The notes under the pieces are model-generated. The model did not search any database and had not been told where the DNA came from. It saw nothing but the letters and a program-made list of their open reading frames with translations. Below, piece after piece: positions 1 to 10,720 of a stretch of DNA of 64,000 nucleotides. The stretch lies in the NCBI GenBank assembly GCA_030248225.1, contig JASANE010000391.1:1-64000 (forward strand). The letters run 5' to 3'. The DNA comes from Trileptium ribeirensis. Taxonomy: Eukaryota; Nematoda; Enoplea; Enoplida; Thoracostomopsidae. A program made the translations under genes and the position numbers. Every line of letters begins with the position of its first letter. Positions within the stretch are counted from its first letter, which is position 1.

Positions 1-666
1 AAGATTTTCGTAAAAGTTGACCATTGCTATGTGGTCAAGATTATAGGTTTTCGATAAAAGTTGGCCATTAGGCTGTGGCCAGGATTATCCACCTCGTAAC
101 GATCCGTAAGGATCTGTTACATATACATGAACTTGCTCCGAAAATGCGCTAATTGCCCTTACCATCCGCCTGCTCATATGAATTTAATAGCTAGATTAAT
201 TTTACTAACATTTTTGTTATCACAGAATTTATACAGTCAGACAAGATGTGTACGAATAATCAAACATCAATTGTTACGTCGTAGTTCTACAATCGTGGTA
301 CATAATACTATAAGTAGATAACGTGTTAACACGAATAAAGGCATATATATTACGTGGTCTTTTCGGTTGGCAAATATTCGTCTCTCCCAGCCCAAAAACC
401 GTTTAAATTTGAGTTATAAACAGAGATAATCTTTGCGCATATTTATCCTGAAAAATTAGGACGGAGTAACAAATTTCAATACTTGAACGAATCGATCAAC
501 ATGTCATTTTTTGGAAAAAAGGGCCAGAAAGAAAATCCCCGCGGGCGGTGATGAAGGTCAAAATCAGAATTCTATGTTTACTATGGTGGAAACACCATAT
601 ATATACTTTAGGGTCAAGGCTCATTCGATCCGTAAATAACACAAACCAACGTCCCCGCATAGGATT
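1..666. other. Intergenic, no gene recognised
   Basis: AT-rich sequence. The short open frames have no recognisable domain and no supporting splice context. Nothing beyond background was seen. Confidence 0.5.
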
Positions 667-863
667 GACCCAAGCAACCTTGAGGGGCAGAAATATATAA
701 TATGCAGGCCATACCGTTCTCGATATACTAAGCTTAAACGTTAGTCTTAGCCTAAGCTAAGGTCCCTATATGAGACATACACCTAGCCGCCCCACGAACC
801 CCCGCTCTAAGCTGTTCTTTTTCCTAACGTTCTAACGCACCGCCCCTCAGGGTTACTTGGCCC
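667..863 (+). mobile_element. MITE-like element, family 1, copy A
   Basis: A 197-bp non-coding element bounded by imperfect terminal inverted repeats: GACCCAAGCAACCTTGAGG at the left and, inverted, GCCCCTCAGGGTTACTTGG at the right. The 5-bp sequence ggatt lies immediately outside both ends (662-666 and 864-868), consistent with a target-site duplication. The interior (about 709-817) matches, in reverse orientation, the element at 60787-60983. It has no coding capacity, so it would be a non-autonomous DNA transposon. The superfamily is not determined. Confidence 0.7.
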
Positions 864-1369
864 GGATTTAGAATAAGAATAAACTTGCATAAATTTGGCA
901 CCTGTTTGTAAATTCGCTAGAAATTAGTTGAAATTATAGTTTACATATTGTCGCCATTCGAATCAGTGAGCACTGGTCATTTCAGACAAAATTTGTATTT
1001 AATACTGCGTGATTTTTGAAGCCAATAAACATCAAATTAATGCTATTACTTGCCTGTGCTGGCTAAATGTGACAATGCACAATTGTTTATTAAGTGGATA
1101 TTATACTCGTCAGCTCATTTATTGAAGTGCTGCGGCATTAAACGCAGTCTGAATTTACACGTTATATAGAACGGGTGTACCGATGTGTTTCAATTCTACG
1201 CCGAAATTTCTGAAAACCAAGCTGTCTTTCAATGACCATAAGACGGCGTCAAACCGGATTACCCAAAAATCTTTATATCAAGGTTCAGTAAGAAAAGCCA
1301 TTAAACTTTTCCTTGGTTATTTAAATTATGCTTTGGATAATCGCGAACTAAGTTTTGATGCAGGGCCGG
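864..1369. other. Intergenic, no gene recognised
   Basis: No supported gene. The last bases, next to the 5-bp repeat at 1365-1369, are the left flank of the BEL/Pao insertion and continue the tRNA-like sequence found beyond position 8965. Confidence 0.5.
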
Positions 1370-2148
1370 TGTCATGTAACTTTGTAACATGAACTGAAAT
1401 TGACATTTTACGACTCGTTCTGCTGCTCTTTCGTTTTTTTGTTCTAGCTCGAAGCCATATCATTGGTCGACATGAAGCAGAGGGAGAAGCCTGTGGAGCG
1501 ACCTCGGTCGTCCCAGCCTCCATTTGCATCGCTTTCTGGCAGTTTCAGTGACTTGTAGTGTATCATATATAAATGTCTACATTGTGATGGATTGTCTTTT
1601 GATTGTGCCGTCATCTACGATCAACACATGATCAATTGCCATCATCAACATCATATCTTCATAGAACCACAGAGTAGTAACATAAACATTGTACCTGCGT
1701 TCCGATATTCGTCATTTCCATTTTCTTGCCGCTGTGTGTTTTCCAGTTGTCACTCAATTATAGTCTTTCCTCGTTCTCCTATAACAACAGCTACAACAAC
1801 TGTTCAACAGCAACAACATCAACGATGCGTACGCCTCTGCCGGTTGTTTACCTGCTGTTACCAGCTCAACATTCGTCCGTGTCACCTCTAAACGTCGTCT
1901 TCACCACGCGATTGGTTGTCAATTGTCGACAATAAAGCTACTGTTTCTCGCCTTCCACTCCGTCTTCCAACCATTACAGCTACCGCTATCGAACGTCACG
2001 TTGCGTGTGTTTCTCCACCTTATTGTCAGTGCCGTCAACCGAGTAAAGTCGACAGACCCGCGCCTATATTCCTTGTTGTTGTCGACGATTTCAGTCTGTC
2101 ACGACTTGCTAGCTGTTACTGGTGAGTACCTTTAGTTTCTTCACGACA
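1370..2148 (+). repeat. 5' LTR of the BEL/Pao element
   Basis: A 779-bp repeat matching 8183-8960 nearly base for base, with one run-length difference in a T tract and about eleven substitutions. It starts TGTCATG and ends ACGACA. A TATATAA box at 1566-1572 and AATAAA at 1931-1936 mark the probable U3/R organisation, with transcription running in the + direction. Confidence 0.95.
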
Positions 2149-2156
2149 GAAGAAAT

Positions 2157-2174
2157 TGGCGCAACCAGCAGGAT
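2157..2174 (+). promoter_or_regulatory. Putative primer-binding site of the BEL/Pao element
   Basis: The sequence starting TGGCGCAACCAG lies 8 bases after the 5' LTR, where a tRNA primer-binding site is expected. The leading TGG fits pairing to a tRNA CCA end. The primer tRNA was not identified. Confidence 0.55.
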
Positions 2175-2207
2175 TGCCAGTGTATACAGGAGCAACGAAT
2201 TTGTCAT

Positions 2208-3281
2208 ATGGTCAAATCACGCTCTGGTGTCATCCGTCAATCACTTGGTCCCGCGAACGCTCGTCTACAGCATAACATTGATTCTGCCAAAAACCTTATT
2301 AAAACTGAACAACCAACTGACATTGCAGGCTGCCAGCGTTACTCTGACGATTTATCCGAACTATCTGCGAAAATTTTGCCCGGTGTTACATCAATATCCG
2401 GAAAGGACGAGCAGTGGCAGAACATCATTTGTGAAGTCGACGACGACGATGTTGATGAGGAGCAGAAACTTTACGAAGCTGCTGCGCTAGACAATACCAC
2501 TGGTTACCTTCAATTATTGGAACTGGCAAGGGACTTATGCTGCACCCTTGAACGCAAGAAAGCGGAAGCAACGCGCTTCGTCGAACAGGCATCGGTTGCA
2601 CGGTCGTCAAACGTCGTACAAGCTGCAACGATTGATGTCCGCAATAGTGGAACTTTAACCGCCAAACTTCCAAAACTTTCTCTTCCGCAATTCAGTGGGA
2701 ACTATCTTGAATGGGACAGTTTTTGGAGCATATACGCATCCAACGTTCACAACGCGAATATCACAGCTACCAAAAAATTCTCGTATTTACGTGGGCAGCT
2801 CAAGGGGTCTGCGTTGAACGCGATTGATGGATTGATTGTTAACGACGCAAATTACGACACCTCTGTGGAAATTTTGAAGGAACGGTTCAAACGTGACAAT
2901 GGGCACATTATCGGAGCTCTTAAACGTATGCCGACTGCGACTAACAAAATTACTAGCTTGGTAAATACATATGACTCGTGTGAGAAGATATTTCGCCAAC
3001 TCGAAACCGCCGGTGAAGACACGAATGCCAACCGATCGCTCGTCCTCGATATACTCAGCAAATACCCGTCTAGTGTCATCAAGGAATTATTGCGACATGA
3101 CAATGTCGGCATCCATTCATCGCTTCATGAAATCCGCGCAGCAATAAAACAATATGTTAAATGCTCTGAGGATTTGGTAGAACTCCTCGATGATCTTGAT
3201 CCTTTCGGAAACGACTCTCCAAGTGGGAAATCAATTCGGAATAAGCCGGAGATGCTAGATAACGCCAATCATACGGCTTAG
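2208..3281 (+). CDS. BEL/Pao Gag-like region (DUF1759-type)
   Basis: A 357-residue open frame starting at an ATG about 60 bases after the 5' LTR. Residues around 150-240 have the Pao gag pattern: LPKLSLPQFSGNYLEW, then a SFW block, KFSYLRGQLKGSALNAI and a LKERF motif. This domain (DUF1759 family) is characteristic of Pao capsid regions. The frame stops at a TAG at 3279-3281. The next frame, shifted by one base, begins exactly there and carries the zinc knuckles, so a single-base change probably separated gag from pol. It could instead be a genuine frameshift site, but other stops downstream favour decay. Confidence 0.85.
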   Translation: MVKSRSGVIRQSLGPANARLQHNIDSAKNLIKTEQPTDIAGCQRYSDDLSELSAKILPGVTSISGKDEQWQNIICEVDDDDVDEEQKLYEAAALDNTTGYLQLLELARDLCCTLERKKAEATRFVEQASVARSSNVVQAATIDVRNSGTLTAKLPKLSLPQFSGNYLEWDSFWSIYASNVHNANITATKKFSYLRGQLKGSALNAIDGLIVNDANYDTSVEILKERFKRDNGHIIGALKRMPTATNKITSLVNTYDSCEKIFRQLETAGEDTNANRSLVLDILSKYPSSVIKELLRHDNVGIHSSLHEIRAAIKQYVKCSEDLVELLDDLDPFGNDSPSGKSIRNKPEMLDNANHTA

Positions 3282-3859
3282 GGATATCTGAGCCGTCAGA
3301 AACAAGTTCATTACCAACGTCGGCAGTTACTACGGTTTCTAAACGAACAGTAAGTTCTCAACCAGCAGTACCGACAAATCCCTGCTATTTTTGCTCTGCC
3401 AAGCATTATAGTGCGGAGTGCACACAGTATACAACAACTGAACAGCGCCGTCAACGCCTAGTAGAAATGGGTAAATGTTGCCGATGTCTTGTCGGAAACC
3501 ACCTCGAAAAGGATTGCCGAATGCCGCCAGGGATGGTGCGATGTTTTTTCTGCAAGACAAACGATCATCGACCACCAGTGTGCCCGGTCCGGTTCGCATT
3601 GCAGAAAAAACCTCTCTCGAATCAAACACTTGTTTGTCAACAGGCCGCCGGCGAAAGCAATTTTGAAGTTTCTACAGTAACTGCAGGACTACTCAGTGTC
3701 AACGAACAGTCGGTGCTCTTGACGGCAAGTGTGACGGTCCGCAACCATACAACTGGGTCAACATCGCAAGTACGGTTGCTATTCGACTCGGGTAGTCACC
3801 GAAGCTACATTACACAGTCGTGCGCGACTTCTTTAAATTTAGCATCTCATCGGACCTAG
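3281..3859 (+). pseudogene. BEL/Pao zinc knuckles and aspartic protease, broken
   Basis: The frame runs from 3281 without an obvious start. It holds three CCHC knuckles (CYFCSAKHYSAEC, CRCLVGNHLEKDC and CFFCKTNDHRPPVC), followed by the protease active-site region LLFDSGSHRSYI with DSG in place of the more common DTG. It ends at a TAG at 3857-3859. A second in-frame TAG follows shortly after (near 3932), and the same frame then resumes. Knuckles then protease is the expected order for a Pao Gag-Pol. Confidence 0.8.
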
Positions 3860-4852
3860 CCAATTCATGTAGCTGTATTCGGAACCAAGCGCACATTGTC
3901 AGTGGAATCATCTCGAGTATCATTCGAAGTTTAGCTGCGCGACGGCACCACGCAGATTGTTAAAACACAGACCACACCAATAATTACAGACTGTCCCATT
4001 GTTAGCGACACCTTACCGTCGGAAGATCTGCAGTTGGTCAAGTCGCTTACGTACGCATTAGCCGACAATTTCGACGGTCAAAATAAACCAATCGACGTCT
4101 TAATCGGGACAGATTATTTCTGGGAGTTCATCGTGGGATCTCGAATGACTACGCCATCCGGACTATATCTCATTCCTTCGTCACTTGGTCTTTTGCTCGG
4201 TGGTCGGTACAAAGAACAAAACAACCGTATTGAAGACAAAGTTCTTCCAACTTTGCTTTGTTTCACCGACATTCTCCATTCGGCCTCAATGACTGGAGAG
4301 CTGGTATATTCGTCCAAAATGCCAGCGGTATGCTATCCTAACGTAGATCAATTATGGAGTTTAGAAACTATAGGAATCGACGACGACCCTATTAACCGCG
4401 ATGATGACGAGGCACTTCGTCAATTTAACGACAGTGTATACTATGACGATGGGCGCTACCATGTGTGTTGGCCTAAGAAACCAAATTACGCCAACTTACC
4501 AACGAATGAACAACTGGCTTTCGGTAGATTTGTGTCGACTGCAAAACGTTTACAGTCATCAACGCCGGAAATATTGACTAAATACCAGGAAGTGATTGAT
4601 GATCAAATCGTTAAAGGTGTCATCGAACGAGTGCCAAACGATGAGTTAACCCAAGACAATAGTCATGGACCCGTGCATTACTTACCCCATCATCCCGTCG
4701 TCAAGCCTTCGAGCGCTACAACCAAAGTACGGATTGTATATGATGCATCTGCTAAAGTACGAAAAGGCAGTCCATCACTCAACGAATGTTTACTTCGTGG
4801 GCCAGTATTGCTTCCAGACTTATGCTTCACTTGTATTCGATCGCGCTCGTAG
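3860..4852 (+). pseudogene. BEL/Pao protease C-terminus and reverse transcriptase N-terminus
   Basis: This is in the same frame as the protease. It includes the post-protease block VLIGTDYFWEFIVG and the Pao RT entry region (PVHYLPHHPVVKP, then KVRIVYDASAK). The frame ends at 4852. The next RT block, with the catalytic motif LVADVEKAFLQI, continues in a different frame at about 4820-4915 before returning. Two compensating small indels are therefore present here. Confidence 0.8.
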
Positions 4853-4915
4853 CCGACGTCGAGAAAGCCTTTCTCCAAATATGCTTGCAAAAAAACAGAC
4901 AGAGACGTTACAAGG

Positions 4916-5704
4916 TTGTTCTGGTTTGATGACCCTAGCAATCGTAACATAAACGACAATTGGATTGTACTCAGATTCGCTAGAGTTCCCTTTGGCGTGA
5001 TAAGTAGTCCTTTCCTCCTCGCGGCGGTAATATCATATCACTTGAAATCTAATGACGATTTGATTGCGCAGCGTATACATTCTAATACATACGTGGATAA
5101 TGTGATCACTGGAGTAAGCGACGTTCATTCAGCGATGCAGTTCTATTTTCGCGCAAAAGAGGTATTTAGAGCAGCCGGGATGAATTTACAAGAGTGGCGC
5201 ACCAATTCAGCTGAGATCATGACACGCATCCCAATTGCTGATCAGTCTAGTCAAGAATGTATGAAGGTACTAGGGATGCTTTGGGACAGCACCACTGACC
5301 GGCTATCTTTAAATAACTGTTCGAATTTCAGAACCACCAGCGTGACCAAACGTTATGTTCTTCAACGGATCGCGTCTATATACGACCCGTTGGGACTTTT
5401 CCAGCCGGTTCTGTTACGAGCTAAACAATTTGTGCAGCGCTTATGGGAGTTGAAGTCTAATTGGGACGACCCAGTGGACGCTACTCTACATGATCAGGCT
5501 AGCCAAATTTTAGATGACGTTGCTACGATATATGACATTTCCGGACCTCGACAACTGTGCGAAGGCCTGTTTCCTGTGGATCGACCGGATCGTTGCGTCA
5601 TTATTGTTTTCGTTGACGCGTCTATTACCGCCTATGCTGCAGCCGTGTATTTGCGCTGCTGGGATGATGCGCAGAGTCGATGGTATTCTAATCTGGTTTT
5701 TTAG
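4916..5704 (+). pseudogene. BEL/Pao reverse transcriptase palm and connection
   Basis: Contains the RT fingers/palm block RFARVPFGVISSPFLLAAVI and the catalytic box TYVDNVITG, where YVDN replaces the textbook YVDD. It then has the downstream Pao block VLGMLWDSTTDRLSL and YVLQRIASIYDPLGLFQPVL. The frame is closed by a TAG at 5702-5704, and the same frame continues into RNase H. I cannot tell whether the second active-site Asn is a family trait or decay. Confidence 0.85.
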
Positions 5705-7465
5705 AAGTCCCGAAAGGCTCCGAAACGTAGGTCGAAAGAAACAGTTTCCCTTCCGCGACTTGAACTTCTTGGCGCCGCAATTGGTGGACGGGCTGGGTCG
5801 TTCGTCCGCAACTCAGTGCCATTACAAACGAAAATCCACATGGTTTTGTTTTCAGACTCTACTTGCGTACTACACTGGCTGCGAAGTTCAAAACCGCTAT
5901 CTGTGTTTGTCGAAAATCGCGTCGCTGAGTTGAATTCTATACCAGATTGTAAGTTTATGTATGTTAACACGTCGGATAATCCAGCCAACTGCTGTACCCG
6001 AGGAAAGCGCCCTAGTGAACTCATAGACGACGACCTGTGGTGGCATTGCCCTCAGTGGATTTGTGATGATGTCAGCACATGGCCGGAGCTGCCGGATTTG
6101 ACGATGGAAACTGCTGAAGTCACAACAGAAATAAAAAATTTGTCTGTCGCACTACACCTAACAGCTTTGGCCGAGGAGGGTGAAGCTAAACTTCAGGAAA
6201 TTGCGCCTGTTTCTCCGCCTCTCGATATGTCGCCGTCCCGATTCTCTACGTTTATCCGATTGCTTCGCGTGACAACACTGTGTATGAAGTTTGTCAGACT
6301 ATTCGTTTGGAAGAAATTATTATCTGAACAGCAATCTAGCAGTGCTCTAGAATACATTTTTAAATGCATTTCATCCGATACGGCGATCAGTCGCGACGAA
6401 CTAAATATTGCGAAGCTCTTGTGGTTCAAATATGTTCAAGATTTGCACTTTGGAGACGTTAAGGCGGCTGTGCTGTCGAGAAAACCACATGGATTGATAA
6501 ATCAACTCGGCTTAAGTTTGGACGACGATAGTATTCTTCGGTGCTACGGCCGCTTTGAGCACGCTGATTTACCAATTGAAGCTTTGCAACCGATACTACA
6601 ACCTAAAAATGACTATATCACGGAACTCATAATTCGCGGTATTCATGTTCGCTCCTTTCATTCAGGCGTCGCACACACCCTTAGTCAGCTAAGAAGAGAG
6701 TATTGGATACCACAAGGCCGGGCAGCCGTAAGGAAAGTTATAACACGTTGCCATTTATGTCGTAAATACAAGGGTCCGCCGTTTGCGTTGCCCAGAATGC
6801 CGCCGTGGCCTCGCGAACGAATGTCTCGATCTAGCCCATTTCAATTTGCCGGTCTCGACTACATGGGACCCGTTAATGTACGAGTCGCTGCTGAAATACA
6901 AAAGATGTGGGTGTGCCTGTTTACATGCCTCGCAACGCGTGCTATTCACCTCGAGTTTGTTGCGGATTGCTCATCAAAAGAGTTTTTACAGTGTGTTGTG
7001 AGGTTTGTAGCACGGCGGGGCACGCCAGAACAGATAATTTCGGACAATGCCCCACAGTTTCGAGTAACGAAGAGGGTGTGCGATCGTCTGTGGCAAGCCG
7101 CTGTAACCGACGATTCTGTACTCTCTTATGCTGCGAAAGAAGGTATTAAATGGAAATTCACCACAGAATTGGCTCCATGGCAAGGTGGATTTTATGAACG
7201 ATTGGTGGGAATTGTAAAACGAACATTTAAGATGGCTGTTGGCAGACGCTTGATATCATGGACGGAATTTGTAATCTTGCTGACAGAAATAGAAGCGGTA
7301 GTCAATTCACGACCGATTACATATATGTATGAAGATTTTGAATCCGGAGTTGCGTTGCGTCCCGTAGATTTTTTGCTTGATCGATGTACGGGCACACCCG
7401 AAACTGACAATCAACTGCGCCCTGCTGGTCTCGGATATGTCGGTCGAGACCTAGTTAGATATTAG
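5705..7465 (+). pseudogene. BEL/Pao RNase H and integrase
   Basis: In frame after the stop at 5704, the block LPRLELLGAAIGG and the RNase H segment FSDSTCVLHWLRS precede an integrase. The integrase has an HHCC zinc-binding region (FHSGVAHTLSQLRREYW, then TRCHLCRKY). It also has a core with the expected acidic residues: Asp in FAGLDYMGPV, Asp in IISDNAPQF and Glu in WQGGFYERLVG. All three catalytic positions are visible. The frame closes at 7463-7465 and continues beyond it in the same frame. Confidence 0.88.
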
Positions 7466-8089
7466 AAATATAGCCAGAAACGACTGTCACGTGTATGGCA
7501 GCTTTGGTGTGACGAATATCTATTGAGTCTGAGAGAACGTGGACACATTTACCATCGACAACATCGAGCTGATAAATCCGGGCTACCTAGTATCAATGAT
7601 ATTGTATAAGTCAAAGATCGTGGGGTTCCGCGCGGCTCCTGGAAAATTGCCAAAGTTGTGAAACTAATTACCAGCGCCGACGGGCAGTTCCGCGCGGCAG
7701 AAGTCCTATTACCAAATAACATGACCATACGACGTTCTGTACATCATTTATACCCACTGGAAGTGCGTCCACCTAAGACTGAGAACGTCACGCTTGACGG
7801 CGATGCCAATCGCAATGGAGCCAACGATGGTCGAGACAGCGATAATATACATGACGCTGCTGATAATGGATCAGTCAACGAGATAGCAGTAGCTAATGCT
7901 GACGACACTTTTTCTGTCACAGGCGACGTCACCGACGATGACGCTAACTTCGATGGGTTCACTCAAGCTGAGTTTGATGAAGCATGTAGAAGAGCAAAAG
8001 CCTCTAATGGTTCAGAAGTTTTCTTCTCAACAGCAAAAGACGCAGTATCCACTGGTTTAGCGGCAGTTGGCGTGACACCGTCGTTCTAA
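7466..8089 (+). pseudogene. BEL/Pao polyprotein C-terminal domain (DUF5641-like)
   Basis: In frame beyond the stop at 7465, the text SRVWQLWCDEYLLSLRERG, then GVPRGSWKIAKV and IRRSVHHLYPLEV, is typical of the domain that ends Pao polyproteins. Another in-frame stop (TAA, 7607-7609) interrupts it. A low-complexity Asp/Asn-rich tail follows to the final stop at 8089. Confidence 0.75.
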
Positions 8090-8172
8090 ACTCACTAAAA
8101 ACAATTGTCGTCGAGTTGCCTCGCATTAGTTTGTGAGAGCAGCTATTTTCTACACTTCGGCAAAAACATCGT

Positions 8173-8182
8173 TTGGCGGGAG
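8173..8182 (+). promoter_or_regulatory. Putative polypurine tract of the BEL/Pao element
   Basis: A short G-rich purine stretch ending ggcgggag directly abuts the 3' LTR, where plus-strand priming occurs in LTR retrotransposons. It is short and interrupted, so the call is positional. Confidence 0.5.
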
Positions 8183-8960
8183 TGTCATGTAACTTTGTAA
8201 CATGAACTGAAATTGACATTTTACGACTCGTTCTGCTGCTCTTTCGTTTTTTGTTCTAGCTCGAAGCCATATCATTGGTCGACATGAAGCAGAGGGAGAA
8301 GCCTGTGGAGCGACCTCGGTCGTCCCAGCCTCCATTTGCATCGCTTTCTGGCAGTTTCAGTGACTTATAGTGTATCATATATAAAAGTCTACATTGTGAT
8401 GGATTGTCTTTTGATTGTGCCGTCATCTACAATCAACACATGATCAATTGCCATCATCAACATCATATCTTCATAGAACCACAGAGTAGTAACATAAACA
8501 TTGTACCTGCGTTCCGATATTCGTCATTCCCATTTTCTTGCCGCTGTGTGTTTTCCAGTTGTCACTCAATTATAGTCTTTCCTCGTTGTCCTATAACAAC
8601 AACTACAACAACTGTTCAACAGCAACAACATCAACGATGCGTACGCCTCTGCCGGTTGTTTACCTGCTGTTACCAGCTCAACATTCGTCCGTGTCACCTC
8701 TAAACGTCGTCTTTGCCACGCGATTGGTTGTCAATTGTCGACAATAAAGCTACTGTTTCTCGCCTTCCACTCCGTCTTCCAACCATTACAGCTACCGCTA
8801 TCGAACGTCACGTTGCGTGTGTTTCTCCACCTTATTGTCAGTGCCGTCAACCGAGTAAAGTCGACAGACCCGCGCCCATATTCCTTGTTGCTGTCGACGA
8901 TTTCAGTCTGTCACGACTTGCTAGCTGTTACTGGTGAGTACCTTTAGTTTCTTCACGACA
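8183..8960 (+). repeat. 3' LTR of the BEL/Pao element
   Basis: A 778-bp copy of the 5' LTR starting TGTCATG and ending ACGACA, followed at once by the target duplication gccgg. It has the same TATA and AATAAA signals as the 5' copy. Confidence 0.95.
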
Positions 8961-8963
8961 GCC

Positions 8964-9012
8964 GGATTGAACCTGGTAGCTCCGAGTCTCGAGCGCTATC
9001 CATTACGCTACT
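8964..9012 (-). repeat. tRNA-Arg-like sequence, probable SINE head, interrupted by the BEL/Pao insertion
   Basis: The minus strand reads TAGCGTAATGGATAGCGC (box A and D-arm-like, 9010-8993), then GGTTCAATCC (box B-like, 8973-8964). Their spacing is that of a tRNA. The text resembles tRNA-Arg but lacks a convincing acceptor stem. The sequence immediately 3' of box B is where the Pao element inserted, so the remainder lies left of position 1370. Confidence 0.55.
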
Positions 9013-9019
9013 CATAAGC

Positions 9020-10370
9020 TGTTCCCCGGTTTTTTATAACAAGGCAGAGAAAGTAAAACAAATTCAGAATTCTACAGTCGTTCGCAATGTATACATCATG
9101 AGAAATACGTCACTTTATGAATCAGCATTAAAAGGTTAAATTTTAGGAAACCCAGCGAATCCTCGGTATGATTATGTAGCACAAGTAAAACTGCAATAGT
9201 AAACATGTGTTTAAAAGACAGCTTAGCGCAATCATTGCAAACAATACGTTTACCATGTATGTATATCAGGAAGTATGCACACTGCATCCGATCCAATCGA
9301 ATCTGTAGTCACATCCGATCCGTCCTACCAAATTGAGCATCGTTGCCACACACCATGCGTATAATGTGCAATTATAATTTGTTACGCCCTATTTAGACCG
9401 GTTTGTTTATCACCCAGTCAGACCCGATAAAATTACGTATGCGCTTTATCGAATCGAATGCAATGTAAAGACTCTATATCTTCAACGCGTGTGTCGAAAA
9501 AGTGATCAGAGCCTTGCCAGTGCAAGATCTACACCGCCGTGACATAATAACGACTATATTTACGTAATACGTGCAGCGGTTAGCGATTATTGCATCGCGC
9601 GTGCATTTTCCACAACACATTCAGGCAGAGGGCGCACAGGTGACAATCATATATATCTAAAATGTGAGACTAAATTGGTAACGAATATCTACATAATATT
9701 ATTGCTGTTAGAGTAATAGAAGTAACTAAATGCAGAAATTCTAACTAGCATTGCGCTCACGGTATCCCCACAATATTTGACTAGGTTTGTGAAATTCGAT
9801 CGAAACTTATGATCAGAAATGTAAGCGGAATTACCCCCTTTTTTCTGACAACTCGTTTTATTGCAATACCTGTGTATAAGGTTGTCAATAAGTGTTGCAG
9901 TCAATCTATTTCTTTATGGTTGGACCTCGAATTACTTAACTACTGGGCTTAACTCCGGATGAAAAACCCTAAGAGTTGCAACACCCAATGATACATAATT
10001 CCTTCAAGTTCCTTAGACGAACAATGTATATGTCGAGCAGATTATTGCGTCTATAATGTGGTAGTCATTATTATTTCGCTTTGTGGATATATGAGACGCG
10101 GCACATATATGCACAAATATTGATTTGAATCCTGCGCGTATTCCTGGAAACTTTTACCTGAACGTCGGATTGTGGCAGTCTTGTGCTGAAATGCTTGAGA
10201 AATTTTGAACGATTATTTCAATTCTACATTTCAAAATTTTACATTTTTGATTGCAGTCATAGTACAAATTAATTTATACTTCGCTAACTTGAATACTGAT
10301 ATTTTCGACTGTATAATTCAATTAGTTTATACATTAGTTCATAACGCAACTTATATAAAAATCCGACATT
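9020..10370. other. Intergenic, no gene recognised
   Basis: AT-rich sequence between the retrotransposon and the compound satellite. No domain-bearing frame or splice-supported exon was seen. Confidence 0.5.
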
Positions 10371-10720
10371 CAACCATACGAACATGATGTATCACACAAT
10401 GATATGCCTAGTTTTTAGGCTTACCCTCATAAGAAATTCTGGGGTTACCTTCCGATATGCAACCATACGAACATGATGTATCACACAATGATATGCCTAG
10501 TTTTTAGGCTTACCCTCATAAGAAATTCTGGGGTTACCTTCCGACATGCAACCATACGAACATGATGTATCACACAATGATATGCCTAGTTTTTAGGCTT
10601 ACCCTCATAAGAAATTCTGGGGTTACCTTCCGACATGCAACCATACGAACATGATGTATCACACAATGATAATATGCCTAGTTTTTAGGCTTACCCTCAT
10701 AAGAAATTCTAGGGTTACCT
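10371..10720. repeat. 89-bp tandem repeat array (satellite part X)
   Basis: Four near-identical units start with CAACCATACGAACATGATG at 10371, 10460, 10549 and 10638. The last is 3 bp longer because of an extra ata. Each unit ends in a 44-bp core that begins CCTAGTTTTTAGG and ends GGGGTTACC, and the same core recurs in the adjoining 190-bp array. Confidence 0.95.

Larger units (their letters stand above)
1370..8960 (+). mobile_element. BEL/Pao LTR retrotransposon, full length but coding-defective
   Basis: A 7591-bp element with two LTRs (1370-2148 and 8183-8960) that start TG and end CA. It is flanked by a perfect 5-bp target duplication gccgg (1365-1369 and 8961-8965). The internal order is a Pao-type gag with zinc knuckles, aspartic protease, reverse transcriptase, RNase H, integrase and a C-terminal Pao domain. 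Protease before RT and integrase last, together with DUF1759- and DUF5641-like ends, is the BEL/Pao layout. The LTRs differ at only about a dozen positions by eye, so the insertion is fairly young. Several in-frame stops and frameshifts nevertheless break the single long frame, so this copy cannot make an intact polyprotein. Confidence 0.95.

Noticed and set aside
3279..7609. Stop-codon reassignment or programmed readthrough explaining the in-frame TAG/TAA codons in the Pao element
   Set aside because: The stops stand in for different residues, and frameshifts are also present. PTPN11 ends at a normal TAA. Decay is simpler.
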